Source: Nigrospora sphaerica | Taxonomy: Eukaryota; Ascomycota; Sordariomycetes; Amphisphaeriales; Apiosporaceae | Assembly: GCA_018287875.1 (NCBI GenBank) | Contig: JAGVVL010000015.1 | Location: 2,914,001-2,978,000 of the forward strand | Reading direction: 5' to 3' | Length of the DNA: 64,000 nucleotides | Shown here: positions 11,640 through 22,629 of the stretch, piece by piece | How positions within the stretch are numbered: position 1 is the stretch's first letter | Layout: each line of letters opens with the position of its first letter | Notes under the pieces: generated by a model | What the model saw: only the letters and a program-made list of their open reading frames with translations | What the model was told of the DNA's origin: nothing | Databases searched by the model: none | Program-made: the position numbers and the translations under genes

Positions 11640-12500
11640 AGGGCCCTCTGCGAGGACCCTAAAAAGATCGCGGCTTGGTTCGAGCTTTTCCGCAACATGA
11701 GGGCGACGTACAGTATCCTTGACGAGGATCTGTACAATTTCGACGAGACTGGCTTCATGATGGGCCAGATCACGTCCTCTATGGTTGTTACAGGCGCCGA
11801 CCGCAGCGGCAAACGAAAGAAAGTCCAGCCTAGCAATCGAGAATGGGCTACCGCGATCCAGGGCGTGTGTGCGGACGGCTGGTGCGTCCCGCCATTCGTA
11901 GCGGTGAAGGGCAAGAACCATCTCGCGAACTGGTACGCCGACAGCACCCTACCACGCGACTGGGTGATTAAACCAACCTCCAATGGATGGACCGACAATG
12001 AGACAGGGCTAGACTGGATTCGGCATTTCGATAAACACACTGCCGCGCGTACAAAGGGCACACATCGAATGTTGATCATCGACGGGCACGAGAGCCACGT
12101 TTCGGCCGATTTCCAGGCTTTCTGTAAGGAGAAGAGCATTATCACGGTCTCAATGCCTCCTCATTCGTCACATCTACTCCAGCCTCTTGACGTTGGATGT
12201 TTTGGACCATTGAAGCGGGCGTACAGTCGCGAAATCGAAGGGTTTATAAAGGCACACGTGAACTATATTACGAAGGCCGAGTTCCTCATCGCCTTCCACG
12301 CCGCGTTTGTTAAGATTTTTACACCCGAAAACGTCAAATCCGGATTCCGCGGGGCTGGTTTAGTCCCTCTTAACCCGGACAAGGTCATCTCGAAGCTCGA
12401 CGTGAAGTTATCAACGCCTTCGCCGACTGGAAGCCTCCCGGCTGCGACTATCCCTTTGGCCTCCCAAACGCCGCACAACCCGACCGAGGCAACTTCGTAA
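11640..12500 (+). pseudogene. pogo-type transposase, DDE catalytic part
   Basis: In-frame continuation after the TAG at 11,637. It starts RALCEDPKKIAAWFELF, with a first internal ATG at 11,697. The DDE superfamily endonuclease signature is visible: YNFDETGF (first Asp), LIIDGHESHVS (second Asp), and PPHSSHLLQPLDVGCF (third acidic residue), in the usual Fot1/pogo order. Transposase would cut and rejoin the element at TA sites. The frame ends in TAA at 12,498-12,500 after NPTEATS, where copy 2 reads Gln (CAG). CAG to TAA is explained by two RIP-type transitions. Without readthrough or an internal start the domain is not joined to its DNA-binding half. Confidence 0.75.
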
Positions 12501-12589
12501 ACCGATTTTATTCAAAGCCGAATCCGCCGTCACCAGGAAGCTCTCCGACACCGATTTTATCGGCAGTCGACCAGTTTGCGAAGGGTGCG

Positions 12590-12892
12590 ATGGCGATAAT
12601 GCACGAGAACGCCCTTTTACGGGCGGAGGTTAAGACACTTCGAGAGGCGAATTCTAGCCTCGCAAAATGTCGGAGAGCGAAGAAAACACGTCTACGGCAA
12701 GGAGGAACACTCGAGATTGGCGAGGGATTAGATCTTTTAGATCAAAAGGACGTGGATGCGCAGTTAAGGGAGGCAACACGTGCGAGTAGTAGTCGCGTAA
12801 GGAGGGCGCAACCGCGCGAACAGCGTTGTGGCATCTGCGGAAACACCGGTCATAATGCATGTACTTGTGAAATAGATGTAGAAACCTCTTAA
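12590..12892 (+). pseudogene. pogo-type transposase, C-terminal zinc-knuckle part
   Basis: A 100-codon frame with a coiled-coil-like, charged segment (ALLRAEVKTLREANSSLAK) followed by basic residues and a CX2CX4HX4C zinc knuckle (CGICGNTGHNACTC) near the end. Coiled coil plus zinc knuckle is the normal tail of long Fot1-like transposases. It was separated from the catalytic part by the TAA at 12,498 and a frame change. The same tail can be read in the minus-strand copy at 15,511-15,870. Confidence 0.65.
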
Positions 12893-13182
12893 GAGTCATA
12901 TTCCGATTAGTTTGAATTGATTTACGGCGTTGTGGTTGCATAATTAATTGATTTCTCATGGAGATGCCGAAAGGTGCGCCACTCGCTTGTCTGCGCCACT
13001 CGCTTGTCATCTACGTTATATATTTTTCTTTCTTTTTACTTATTATTATTTAAGTAACATCAATTTAATTTAAAAGAAATAGCTTAATTACTTTTAAGTG
13101 AGTTTTATTAAAGTGTAATGTATTAGCCCTCTTTTTTTATACTTTAACTGTTAAACTGAAATATCTTTTCATAAGTAACGTA

Positions 13183-15027
13183 TATTAGGTCAGTCGTACA
13201 TGTAGGTCAGTTGTACACTTTTCCCTAATTTTTGCTTTCTTAACTTTCTTAACATATAACTTTACAATTAAGCATAGGGAAGCCTTTAAAAGAGTCTCAA
13301 GTCCTTCTAATAGTCCATGCGATTATATAGGACCCTAAATTATCTATTCGAAAGGCAAAGATCTTTAACGTTCCTTTAACAACCCTCTTTAATAGAGTGA
13401 ATAGAAAATACGCCCGATAAGACACCTGCTCTACTAGCACCTAATTAACAGAATTAAAAAAGAAGGTCATTATTAAGTATATAATCAATATAGACGCGTA
13501 AGGATTTACACCGCAGTTTTACAATATAAAAGATATAGCAAATAATATTCCTGCGGCGTATAACACGTCATATGTTAGGATATGTTAAGCCTCGCCCTTT
13601 ATAAAGTAATAACTAGATTTTTAGATGCGTTTTTTATACATATACGACTATAAAAGGGCCCTCTACAAAGACCCTAAGAAAATCGCGGGCTAGTTCGCGC
13701 TTCTTATAAGCCTAAAAACAAAATACAGTATTTAAGATAAGGATATTTATAACTTCGACAAGATTAACTTTATAATAGGTTAAATCATATTTATAATAGT
13801 TATAACCGGTGCTAATTCTATTAGAAAGCGAAAGAAAGTCTAGCTTAATAATTATAAATAGGTTACTATAATTTAAGGCATCTATTTAAACAGTTAGTGT
13901 ATCCCGCTGTTCATCGTAGTAAAAGGCGTTTACCACCTTGCTAATTAGTACGCTGATAGCACCCTCCTACGTAACTAGGTTATTAAACCTACCTTAAATA
14001 GATAGACTGATAACGATATAGGCTTAGACTGGATTCGATATTTCGAAAAATACACTGTATTACACGCGAAAAGCCTATATCGAGTATTAGTAATCGATAG
14101 GCACGAGAGCCACGTTTTAGCAGAATTCTAGGCTTTCTATAAAGAGAAGAAAATTATAACGGTCTCTATACCTCCGTACTCGTCGTATCTACTTTAACTA
14201 CTTAATGTTAAGTGTTTCAGCCTATTAAAGCGGGCGTACAGTCGCGAAATCGAAAGGTTTATAAAGTCACTCGTTAACTATATCATTAAGGCCGAGTTTT
14301 TTATTGCCTTCTAAACCGCATTTTTAAAAGTTTTCACGCCCGAAAATATAAAGGCTGTATTCTCTGGAGCCGGTTTAATCCCTCTCGACCTAGAAAGAGT
14401 GCTCGTAAAGCTGGATGTGAAGTTATCGACGCTATCGCCTACTAGGAGCCTTCTAGCTGCAAGCGTCTTATAGGCCTCTTAAACGCTATATAACCCGAGT
14501 AAAGCTACTTTGTAGACTGATTTTATAAAGAATCAAGTCCACTGTTATTAAGGAAGCTCTCCAACACCGATATTATTAACAGTAAACCAAATTGCAAAGG
14601 GTGCAATAGTAATGATATACGAGAATACCCTTCTACAGGCAGAGGTTAAGACGTTTTAAGAGGCGAATTCTAGCCTTACAAAACGTCGGAGAGCGAAAAA
14701 AAAACACGTCTACAGTAAGGAGGAACACTTGAAATCGGCGAGGCTTAAGATCTTTTAAATTAAAGGGAAGTTAATATGCAATTAAGAGAGGAAACTTATA
14801 TAAGTAGTAGTCGTATAAGGAGGGCGCAACCACGTGAACAGTGGTATAGTAACTATGAAAACGCTAGTTATAATACGCGCACTTATAAAAAAGATAGATA
14901 GATATTTAGAGAGTTAGATTTCAATTAATTTGTGTTTACTTAAGGCCTTATAGTTACTTAATTGACTGATTTACTATAAAGGCGCTAGAAAGTGTATAAC
15001 TGACCCACATATACTACTGACCTAATA
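13183..15027 (+). mobile_element. RIP-decayed Fot1/pogo-type transposon, copy 3
   Basis: Terminal inverted repeats are still visible: ATTAGGTCAGTCGTAC... at 13,184 and its imperfect reverse complement ending ...GACCTAATAT at 15,028. Each contains two related TAGGTCAGT.GTAC units. The interior follows the transposase of copy 1 from N-terminus (~13,350) to tail (~14,880), with many TAA/TAG codons (e.g. GGC TAG TTC where copy 1 has GCT TGG TTC, a TGG-to-TAG change). It has no LTR insertion at the site where copy 2 has one (..CTAGAAAGAGTGCTCGTAAAG.. at ~14,390 gives the empty site). The ends differ in sequence from copies 1 and 2, so it belongs to a sister subfamily. Confidence 0.72.
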
Positions 15028-15510
15028 TATACATTATTATAATTTTAAAATAAAAGCTTAGAAAAATTTGAGAAATAAAATAATAAAAAAAGTTAACAGC
15101 TTATGGCTTTGATATTAAACTTATAAACTTATTTAAATATAAGTTATTAAAAACTTATACGTACTATAAGTAAATAATAAAATGAATATATATTCTTCTT
15201 ATACTTTATATATTCTAAGCTAATTTAATAAACTATTAACGTGGGTGTCGGGTGAGTGGCGCAGGCGGGTGAGTGGCGCACTTAAAGGGAATCTTCACGA
15301 TAAATCAATCGATTACCCAACTATAACGCCTTAAATCAATTCAAACTAATCAGATTCCGGCTCTTCAGATGTTTCTGCGTTCATTTCACATGTTCGCGTA
15401 TTATGTCCGGCTGTTCCGCAGATGCCACATCGCCGCCCGCGCGGTTCTGACCTCGTTGCCCGACCGCTCCTTATACGCGTTTCCTCTCCTAACTGCGCAT
15501 CGACGTCCTT

Positions 15511-16835
15511 TTAGTTTAAAAGATCTTGGGCCTCGCCAATCTCGAGTGTTCCTCCTTGCTGTAGACGGGTCTTTTTTACTCTCCGACGTTTTGCGAGGCT
15601 GGAATTCGCCTCTCGAAGAGTCTTAACCTCCGCCTGTAAAAGAGCGACCTCGTGCATCATCGCCATCGCACCCTTCGCAAACTGGTCAACTGCCGATAAA
15701 ATCGGTGTCGGAGAGCTTCCTTGGTGATGGCGGACTCGATTCTTAATAAAATCAGTCTGCGAAGTCGCCTCGGTTGGGTTGTGCGGCGTCTGAGAGGCCC
15801 ATGGGACGCTCGCGGCCGGAAGGCTTCCAGTGGGCGAAGGTGTCGATAACTTCACATCCAGCTTTGCAAGCACTCTTTCTGTAAGGGAGGAGGCGCTGGA
15901 GAGATGCATCAGCAGGCTGGTCACCTGACCTGCGACACAGACCCACCGGCAGCCTACTAGCGAGGAGCGGGCGCACTGCTGGCGCCCGACTTGAACTTGG
16001 ATTCTGCAAGAATCAGTCTTGCAGTGGAATTGAGCCTGCCCTTCGCTACCCTATACCTGACGGTGCCATTGTGATTCCTTCGGATCCTTACACTTTCCGG
16101 ATCTAGAGGCACTAAGCCGGCTCCTGAGAATCCAGCCTTAACGTTATTCGGTGTAAAAACCTTCGTAAATGCGGCTTGGAAGGCGATTAGAAACTCGGCC
16201 TTAGTGATATAGTTAACGTGTGACTTCATGAACCCTTCGATTTCGCGACTGTACGCCCGCTTTAATGGGCTGAAACACCCAACGTCAAGTGGCTGGAGTA
16301 GATGCGACGAGTGTGGAGGCATAGAGACCGCCACGATGTCCTTCTCTTTCTAGAAAGCCTGGAATTCGGTCGAAACGTGGCTCTCGTGCCCGTCGATCAC
16401 TAATAGACGATATCGGCCTGTTACGCGCGACAAGGTGTGTTTATCGAAATGCCGAATCCAGTCCAGGCCGGTCTCGTTATCGGTCCATCCATTCTGGGTC
16501 GGTTTGATTACCCAGTCGCGCGGGAGGGTGCTGTTGGCGTACCAATTGGCGAGGTGGTAGGCGCCCTTTACCACGATGAACGGCGGGACACACCAACCAT
16601 CGGAACAGACGCCCTGGATCACGGTAACCCATTCGCGATTGCCAGGCTGGACTTTTTTTCGCTTTCCGTTGCGATCGGCACCGGTTACGACCATTGAGGA
16701 CGTGATTTGGCCCATCGTGAAGCCGGTCTCGTCGAAGTTGTAGATATCCTCGTCCTGGATACCGTACTTGGCCTTCAGGTTCGCGAAAAGCGCGAACCAG
16801 CCCGCGATTTTCACAGGATCTTCGCAGAGGGCCCT
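15511..16835 (-). pseudogene. pogo-type transposase copy 2, catalytic and C-terminal parts, LTR-interrupted
   Basis: After the TAG the frame continues RALCEDPVKIAGWFALF, then YNFDETGF, LLVIDGHESHVS, a second TAG (~16,350), then PPHSSHLLQPLDVGCF and ..GAGLVPLDPES. There a solo LTR breaks the codon series (16,092-15,880). Coding similarity resumes with VLAKLDVKLSTPSPTGSLPA and runs through a coiled-coil-like tail (LLQAEVKTLREANSSLAK). With two stops and an insertion this is not a working transposase. Confidence 0.72.
15880..16092 (+). repeat. solo LTR (213 bp) with CTTTC target duplication
   Basis: Begins TGTAAGGGAGG and ends GGATCCTTACA, and is flanked on both sides by CTTTC (15,875-15,879 and 16,093-16,097). 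It is about 95% identical by eye to the LTRs of the gypsy element at 25,163-30,877 and lies in the orientation that element would have on the plus strand. A solo LTR arises by recombination between two LTRs with loss of the interior. It interrupts the transposase of pogo copy 2, so it postdates that transposon. Confidence 0.88.
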
Positions 16836-17219
16836 CTAGTAGTCGTATACACGAGAGAAACGCGTTCGGAGGTCCGGTTGTCGCTTAACGAAGCTTGAGG
16901 CCCAACGCGTGCCGACGCGTAACGCGTCGCGCGACTCGGTAATAACATTGGCCATATCTTCCACATCACGAAGTCGCGGCGTAAACCCTCGCGCATCTAG
17001 GTCCAGTATGTATCTGACAAGCGTCTTCTCTTCCAGTTCGGTTAATCGAGCTGACTTAGGGCGGGTATCTTGCCTGGCGTGTGTGCCGGCTATTCTTCGA
17101 CGTAGGGTAGTTTCCGGGACGTTATAGATTGTTGCAGCGGCTCGGCGGGTTAAATGAGGGTCTTTCTGGAGTGCTTGAATAGCAAGAACCATCTGACCCT
17201 CTTTAGATGCGTTCTCCAT
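16836..17219 (-). CDS. pogo-type transposase copy 2, N-terminal DNA-binding part
   Basis: 127 codons, MENASKEGQMVLAIQALQ..., the same length and architecture as the N-terminal part of copy 1: psq-like HTH followed by CENP-B-type HTH. It ends FSRVYDY then TAG at exactly the codon where copy 1 also has TAG, although the two proteins differ at roughly a quarter of positions. The catalytic domain continues in the same frame right after the stop. Confidence 0.72.
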   Translation of the reverse strand: MENASKEGQMVLAIQALQKDPHLTRRAAATIYNVPETTLRRRIAGTHARQDTRPKSARLTELEEKTLVRYILDLDARGFTPRLRDVEDMANVITESRDALRVGTRWASSFVKRQPDLRTRFSRVYDY

Positions 17220-18414
17220 GTTTATTTGTGGAGATGTAGTGTCTTAAAGTTGAAGTAACAAAGTTTAGCTGGAAGTGCGCCACTCACCCGACACCCACGT
17301 TAACTTAAATCTATTCAAGTTTCTTTTACTTAGATGCTTTACTTGAGATTATAAATAAGTTACCTTATAATAAATTAAAAATAAATAGCACTTTTTATTT
17401 TATTAATAACCTTTTATAATTCTAGTATACTTATGAAATAAGTCTTCTATCAGTTAAAAGTTTATTATAATCATTATAATAAACTACTAATCTTTTAATC
17501 TCTACTTTTTTTAAAAAAAAAAATATTAATAAGCTTATGTAAGAAAATAAAGAGACAGGATTAGAAAATACTAGTATTATAAGAGAACATTAAGAAAAAA
17601 ATTGGAATTATAAAGATAAACAAATATTAAATAATAATTAAACAGATATTAAATAGAAATTAACTAAGAATAAATGAACAACTAGTATTTTACACTTTTA
17701 TAATGATAAAAGTAAAAACATAACTTAAAACATTAAATTAACTACTTTAAGAAATAGGTATACTTATAACAAAGCATTTTATTAAACAAGACATTTTTAA
17801 AGAGGCTTTTTTAGATTTGACTTTAAAATATATAATAAAGTTAAAGCATAATATTATTAGTTTATAAAGATGTTAAAATTATTTTAAAATAATAAAGCTT
17901 AAAGGACGACTATATAGAACTCTTCTTTTAAGCTATCACCTTTTAAAAGAAACCTTACTTTAAACTAGTTAAGAATGATACCATTGTTATAATAATCAAA
18001 GATATAAAGTATATATCTATCATATAGGTAATTGAATCTTTTTATTAAAAAACGTACATATATTCTCTATATGTAGATACGTTACTTAGAAGTAACTTTA
18101 AAATTAATACAAAATAAACAAATAAAAAACCATACTTTATTTAATAATAGCAATAATCATATGATTTATAAAAAATTCAATGTATCAAACATCTAATATT
18201 TCTATAATTATATATAAGAGTTTATAATAAGTAAGTAAAGTTTAAAATAAGAATATTTATAAAGAAAAGAGTACTTATAAGAAGACATTTAATTAAACCC
18301 TAACTTTGCTAATTTGCACAGATAAAATATATGCTTATTCTTATCTATTTCAAGGTATACCACTTATTACTAACATTAACGTAATATTTCATTACGTCGA
18401 TAATATAATTATTA

Positions 18415-18870
18415 CATAAAGTAACGTAAGTGTTATATTATTCGCTTAGTTAGTTAAGTCGCTCACCGAAAATCTTAATAAAAAGTCTATACGTAACTCT
18501 ACACTAAGCTTAGTTTAGCTTTAAACAGCTCAAAGGCTATATTGTAGCTTTTCTAAATAGTTAATTTTTAACGAAACATTTTCTCAATTTTTAAAATTTT
18601 TCATTTAATGAGATACAATAAAAAGCTTGAAAAGAGATACGCTTTTTCGATTTCTTTAAATATCTCCTTTAATACATGAGTTATAAGTAAAGAAAAACGA
18701 TATATTATTAAATTACTAGAAAAGCTACGTAGAAAGTTTAAAGTTATTTAACGCAAAACTAAGCTTAATGCACGGTTACGTAACGACTTTTTTTATTAGT
18801 ATTTCCGGTGAGCGACTTAACTAACTAAGGGACTTTTATAATACTTACATTATATTACTTTTAAAATATA
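18415..18870. repeat. MITE-like long inverted repeat
   Basis: CTTAGTTAGTTAAGTCGCTC (from ~18,443) reappears as its reverse complement GAGCGACTTAACTAACTAAG (to ~18,829). Related arms extend inward (..CTAAGCTTAGTTT / AAACTAAGCTTA..) and outward (AAAGTAACGTAAGT / ACTTACATTATATTACTTT), giving arms of roughly 75-110 bp around a non-coding centre. No transposase frame is present. I could not fix a target duplication. Confidence 0.6.
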
Positions 18871-20445
18871 ATAGTCAAGTGATGAAATTATCAACAAAGA
18901 ATATTAAACAAACGAAAGCTTTTTTCCTTACTCCTCTTTGAAAAAAGTGTAATGCTAAGTCTTGAATTAATAATATTTAAATAACTAAAGTTTTGAGAAT
19001 GTTTTATATATATCTACTACCCCTCATTTTTATTCTTTAATCTTATACTTCACCTTGTATAATAAATTTTTAAATTTGGTATTATAATAAGATAGTTTAA
19101 TAGTGTTATGAATAAAATGGTGTCAAATATTCTTAAAATATAGCATATTTTTAGTGCTTTAGATTAATAGTAAGAGAATTAATTAAGTACATTAAAAAAA
19201 AAATTTTAAAGGTAGTAAATAACTACTTTTCATCTTTTAATATATTAACCTAATAATTATTAATAAATGCTACGAACCTAGCTTAACTGATTTAAATAGC
19301 GCATTAAAGGTTAGTGCTAACGCTAACACGTATAGACTAACCTCTCTTATTAATATCATTGTATATTACGGTTACAATCGCTATATTTAGATAATATATA
19401 AAGGCTTAGTAACTTAGCGATAGACATCTATAGTTGAACATTTAAGAGACATCTATTATTAAACATCTAATATTAAATGTTTGACTAAATATTTGATTTA
19501 TATCATTGAGTTATATAACAGATGATTAAGCTTAATATAAACTTAGCTATGTAAATAATACTGATCTCTTAGTAACTCTATTATAAATTAGTTCTTTAAG
19601 GTTATATTCAAGTTGTTTTGTTAGTTACCTAAGTGTATCGTTCGTTTCACTATAGTCTTTTATATTCATATAGTGCCTTATTTCTTAGTTCGTAGCAGGA
19701 AGTACTGTGTAACGAACGCTATACCTAGGATATTGCTAGCCGTAGGGTTTATATAATTAGTGATAGAAAGCGTTTACTTACTTGAACACTAGTTGCTAGG
19801 GATAATTAATAACTAAAGGTGTTTTACTATTAGATACCTAAATCTTTATAATAAAGTCGTTAAGAGATTACTCCCTCCTATAGTTAAATAGATAATTAAG
19901 AAATTCTCTTAAATTATTCATTAAGGTAATAACTATTTAATTAAGAAATCCCTTTAACTTTTATACTTTAGTTATTCTCTTATTAATATGTTAAATTATC
20001 AAATTAATTAATCGATCTTATAATCGGGCTTGATAACTCAACGACTTGATTTATCGATGCACCTTAGATTATATAGTCTTAGCTATAATCCGGTACGTGA
20101 CTTCCCTTTTGAAGGCTTTTTCCTATTGTTGCCTTTATGGCTAGAAAGGTCTTAGGTGGCTAGTGTAGTGCTTAGTCATCTTTCTTAGCTTAGATCTTTT
20201 AGGGTCGTAATATACCGGCGATAAATAAGAGCTGGATGAAGATGTCACATCTAGAAATGAGTATTAGCTTTGGTTTAGGTTCCGCGAGCCGCGACTAATG
20301 TTTTCTACCTATTAGGAAAATAGTCTTGTCACTGGCTGCGGTTTCTAAATTCACAGCCTTTTCGGCTGGGTCTTCGTTCGGCGATCGCGTTCGGACTGGA
20401 TTCGATAGGACTAGAGATAATAGATTGCTACTTCGTCGGCAATAC

Positions 20446-20659
20446 TGTAAGGGAGGTGCGCGCTAAAGAGACACCCCTCTAGTACACACCCCAGCTAGTC
20501 ACTTGACCCACGGCACGGACTAGCTGGCAACCTACAAACGAAGGGCACGCGCCTCGCTAGCGCCCAACCTGAACCTGGATTTTATAAGAATCAGTCTTGC
20601 AGTGGAATTGAGACGCCCTTCGCTACCATATACTTAACGGTGCCACTGTGACCCTTATA
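20446..20659 (+). repeat. partly RIP-decayed copy of the 212-bp LTR family
   Basis: Starts TGTAAGGGAGG and matches the 15,880-16,092 LTR along its length, including AAGAATCAGTCTTGCAGTGG and CGCCCTTCGCTACC. The end reads CCTTATA instead of CCTTACA. Changes are mostly C-to-T or G-to-A. It is a solo copy with no gypsy internal sequence on either side, and no clear target duplication remains. Confidence 0.7.
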
Positions 20660-21299
20660 AAACTAGCTGGGTTAAGTGTATAAAAAGCTATAAAGCCCTC
20701 CGAAGCCTTCTTTTCGACTGCTATCGACGTAAAAAAGAAAATTGCCTTAGAGATTAAAGCAAAGGATAGTGAGCTTGGAGATAATTAATAAGATAACTAG
20801 GTTAAGAGTGTTCGTAGCGAATAGAAGCACAACGGTCTAAGATAAAGCTTTTTCTAAGTCTTTTTTAAACTGCAATTAAGAATAAAGAGGCTTATAAAAG
20901 AGAGAAAAGAACATATAACAAACTTAACGACAGCAGTGTAAAAAATAAACAAATGAGACTTTTCATCGTAATAGAAAGACGTGAAACATAGGAGAAGACA
21001 TCTATATACTCTTTTAATTATTACGATTATGTTATAGATTTAAAATAGACGTATAATGCTAAATTCGTTGAAAGGAACATCTCTAATAAAAGCTTTAAAA
21101 AGCTTAGAGTTCTATCAGCGCCTTAGCTTTCAGTTTCCTCCATATTATCTAATTTCTCTATATGTAGATTGTAGAGAGACAGCGATAGTGGTAGCACAGT
21201 ACTAAGCAGAAGCCATTTATATCCTAAATAGATGAGTCCTGTCAGATTAGAGCTAGAATACGTTCTTTAACCGTCTCATGCCAACTAGCCTCTATGGCC

Positions 21300-22629
21300 T
21301 CCCCATTCATGAGGCCCTATACGTGACTCGCTAACAACCTCCTAATAATACCGTAATAACTCCTACCCACTTTCCTCTCTCTTTGCAATACCCTTGCTCT
21401 ACTCCTGCCACTGTGGCCCTGGTCGTGATCGCAACACAAATGGTACGCCACCGCCGAATAGGACAGCAACCGTATCGCCGCTCTAGGCTGCGGATGGGCT
21501 AAGGCCCATCTTCCCATCTTATGTCATGCCATGTCATGCCATATCATGCCATATCATGCCTTATGTATAAAGTGAGTCTTCTCCCTCCTCCAGTTTTCTC
21601 TCTCTCCCTCTCGCTATCTCTCTCTCTATTTAAATAAGGAATCAATTCAACCTACGCTCGTTTAATAAAAGCCCACTTGGTTATGCTAGTAGCTACGGCG
21701 ACGATCAAAATATTCTGAGAGGGGTGCTACAGCTAATAGATCCCACGTTGACTAAAGGTTTAACGGAACCCCCTTAAACTCTTATCAAGTTCATGTCGAA
21801 TTAAAACAAAATGATCTTTGGCTGCAGAAGCCCATAAGCAAAGAAGTGTAAGATGGTTAACTATAGGCGGCGGCGTGGCATGGGTTTTGTTTTAGAAACC
21901 GCTCGAGGTTCCACCGCTGAATAGTGCCGGGCAAGAGTAACGTAGCTCGGGGAACTCTTAAAAGAGGAGTGTTTATAGAAGTGTTTCTACAACATTATGC
22001 CGGTTCTGAAATTTCGCGGTGTCAGGTCCTCCAGGTAGCTATGGGAAGAATAGATGATGCGTAAAAGGTAGGGGACCTGCCAGTTGATAGATCCTGTTCT
22101 TAATAGCCTATGTATGTCCACGGTATCCAGTTTAGCAGACTAGGTTATTGTCCCCCCCGGTGGTGGCACGCATCAAATGCCGGGGACACGGAGAATGAAC
22201 ATCGCCCTCGATGTGGACGCCCTAACTCCCCTCAAGTGGTGCTCACGGCGGGAATCGAACTCCGCTCTCATGGGTAGTCGGACACCAGGTATCCAACCAT
22301 GGACGCGTGTGCAGGCCTCGAGGTGCAGCAGGTGTACCCCGCCCCACGCGTCAAAATCTCGGACCGGTAACCGCTACGAAAACGGAACCGAGAGATGCTA
22401 CCATTTGATGAGGTGAAGCATGGGGTCAAAGTAAGGTGTAGAAGAAGGCGTACCTCTCTGCCAGGACTGGCAGCGAGGGGCAGCAGATATATTGTTCTAT
22501 CTGCCAAATTAGGCCTAGTCAGCTAGGCAGGACCCCTCCAAACGAGTATCCTGCCCCTCCTGTTCTGGACCCAGGATGCCATCCACGCATCAATAGAGTT
22601 TTGATCCTTCTCGGCTTGCTATAAGGCGT
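21300..22629. other. intergenic, repeat-like, no gene seen
   Basis: GC-balanced sequence downstream (3') of the DUF3176 gene. It holds a 10-bp tandem repeat (21,523-21,562), a CT-rich tract (~21,595-21,632) and a degenerate tRNA-B-box-like word (~22,250). Small frames exist but none looks coding. Confidence 0.5.
21523..21562. repeat. 10-bp tandem repeat, four units
   Basis: Four consecutive decamers of the form ATGTCATGCC / ATATCATGCC. The GTC-to-ATC difference between the first and last pairs is G-to-A. A TATAAA-like word and a CT-rich tract follow within 80 bp. Confidence 0.6.

Larger units (their letters stand above)
11158..13016 (+). mobile_element. Fot1/pogo-type DNA transposon, copy 1 (near-complete)
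   Basis: A 1,859-bp class II element with perfect terminal inverted repeats of at least 45 bp. The ends are ACGTAGATGACAAGCGAGTG... and its reverse complement, flanked by the TA duplication (11,156-57 and 13,017-18) expected of the Tc1/mariner-pogo group. Each inverted repeat contains two tandem copies of the 17-mer GACAAGCGAGTGGCGCA. Inside is a transposase in three consecutive frames broken by TAG (11,637) and TAA (12,498). GC content is far above the surroundings, so the insertion is younger than most of the RIP damage, but the stop codons are of the C-to-T type RIP produces. Confidence 0.88.
15239..17300 (-). mobile_element. Fot1/pogo-type DNA transposon, copy 2, with nested solo LTR
   Basis: A 2,062-bp element between TA duplications (15,237-38 and 17,301-02). 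Inverted ends start ACGTGGGTGTCGGGTGAGTG. The low-coordinate end has two tandem GGGTGAGTGGCGCA units, while the other end has one, so the terminal repeats are asymmetric. The transposase reads on the minus strand, is about three-quarters identical to copy 1 by eye, and is interrupted by a 213-bp solo LTR (15,880-16,092). Removing the LTR gives 1,844 bp, close to copy 1. Confidence 0.85.
17303..21300. repeat. AT-rich, RIP-like block
   Basis: AT-rich sequence without supported genes. It contains a long inverted repeat (~18,415-18,870) and a decayed LTR copy (20,446-20,659). From ~20,050 to ~20,450 the GC content is higher and the sequence looks like a less damaged repeat remnant that I could not assign. 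20,660-21,300 holds nothing recognisable. Confidence 0.7.

Noticed and set aside
22225..22330. tRNA-like sequence on the minus strand (B-box-like GAGTTCGATTCCC, end GTGAGCACCA)
   Set aside because: The T-stem does not pair properly, no matching 5' acceptor strand or plausible anticodon arm was found. At most a degenerate remnant.
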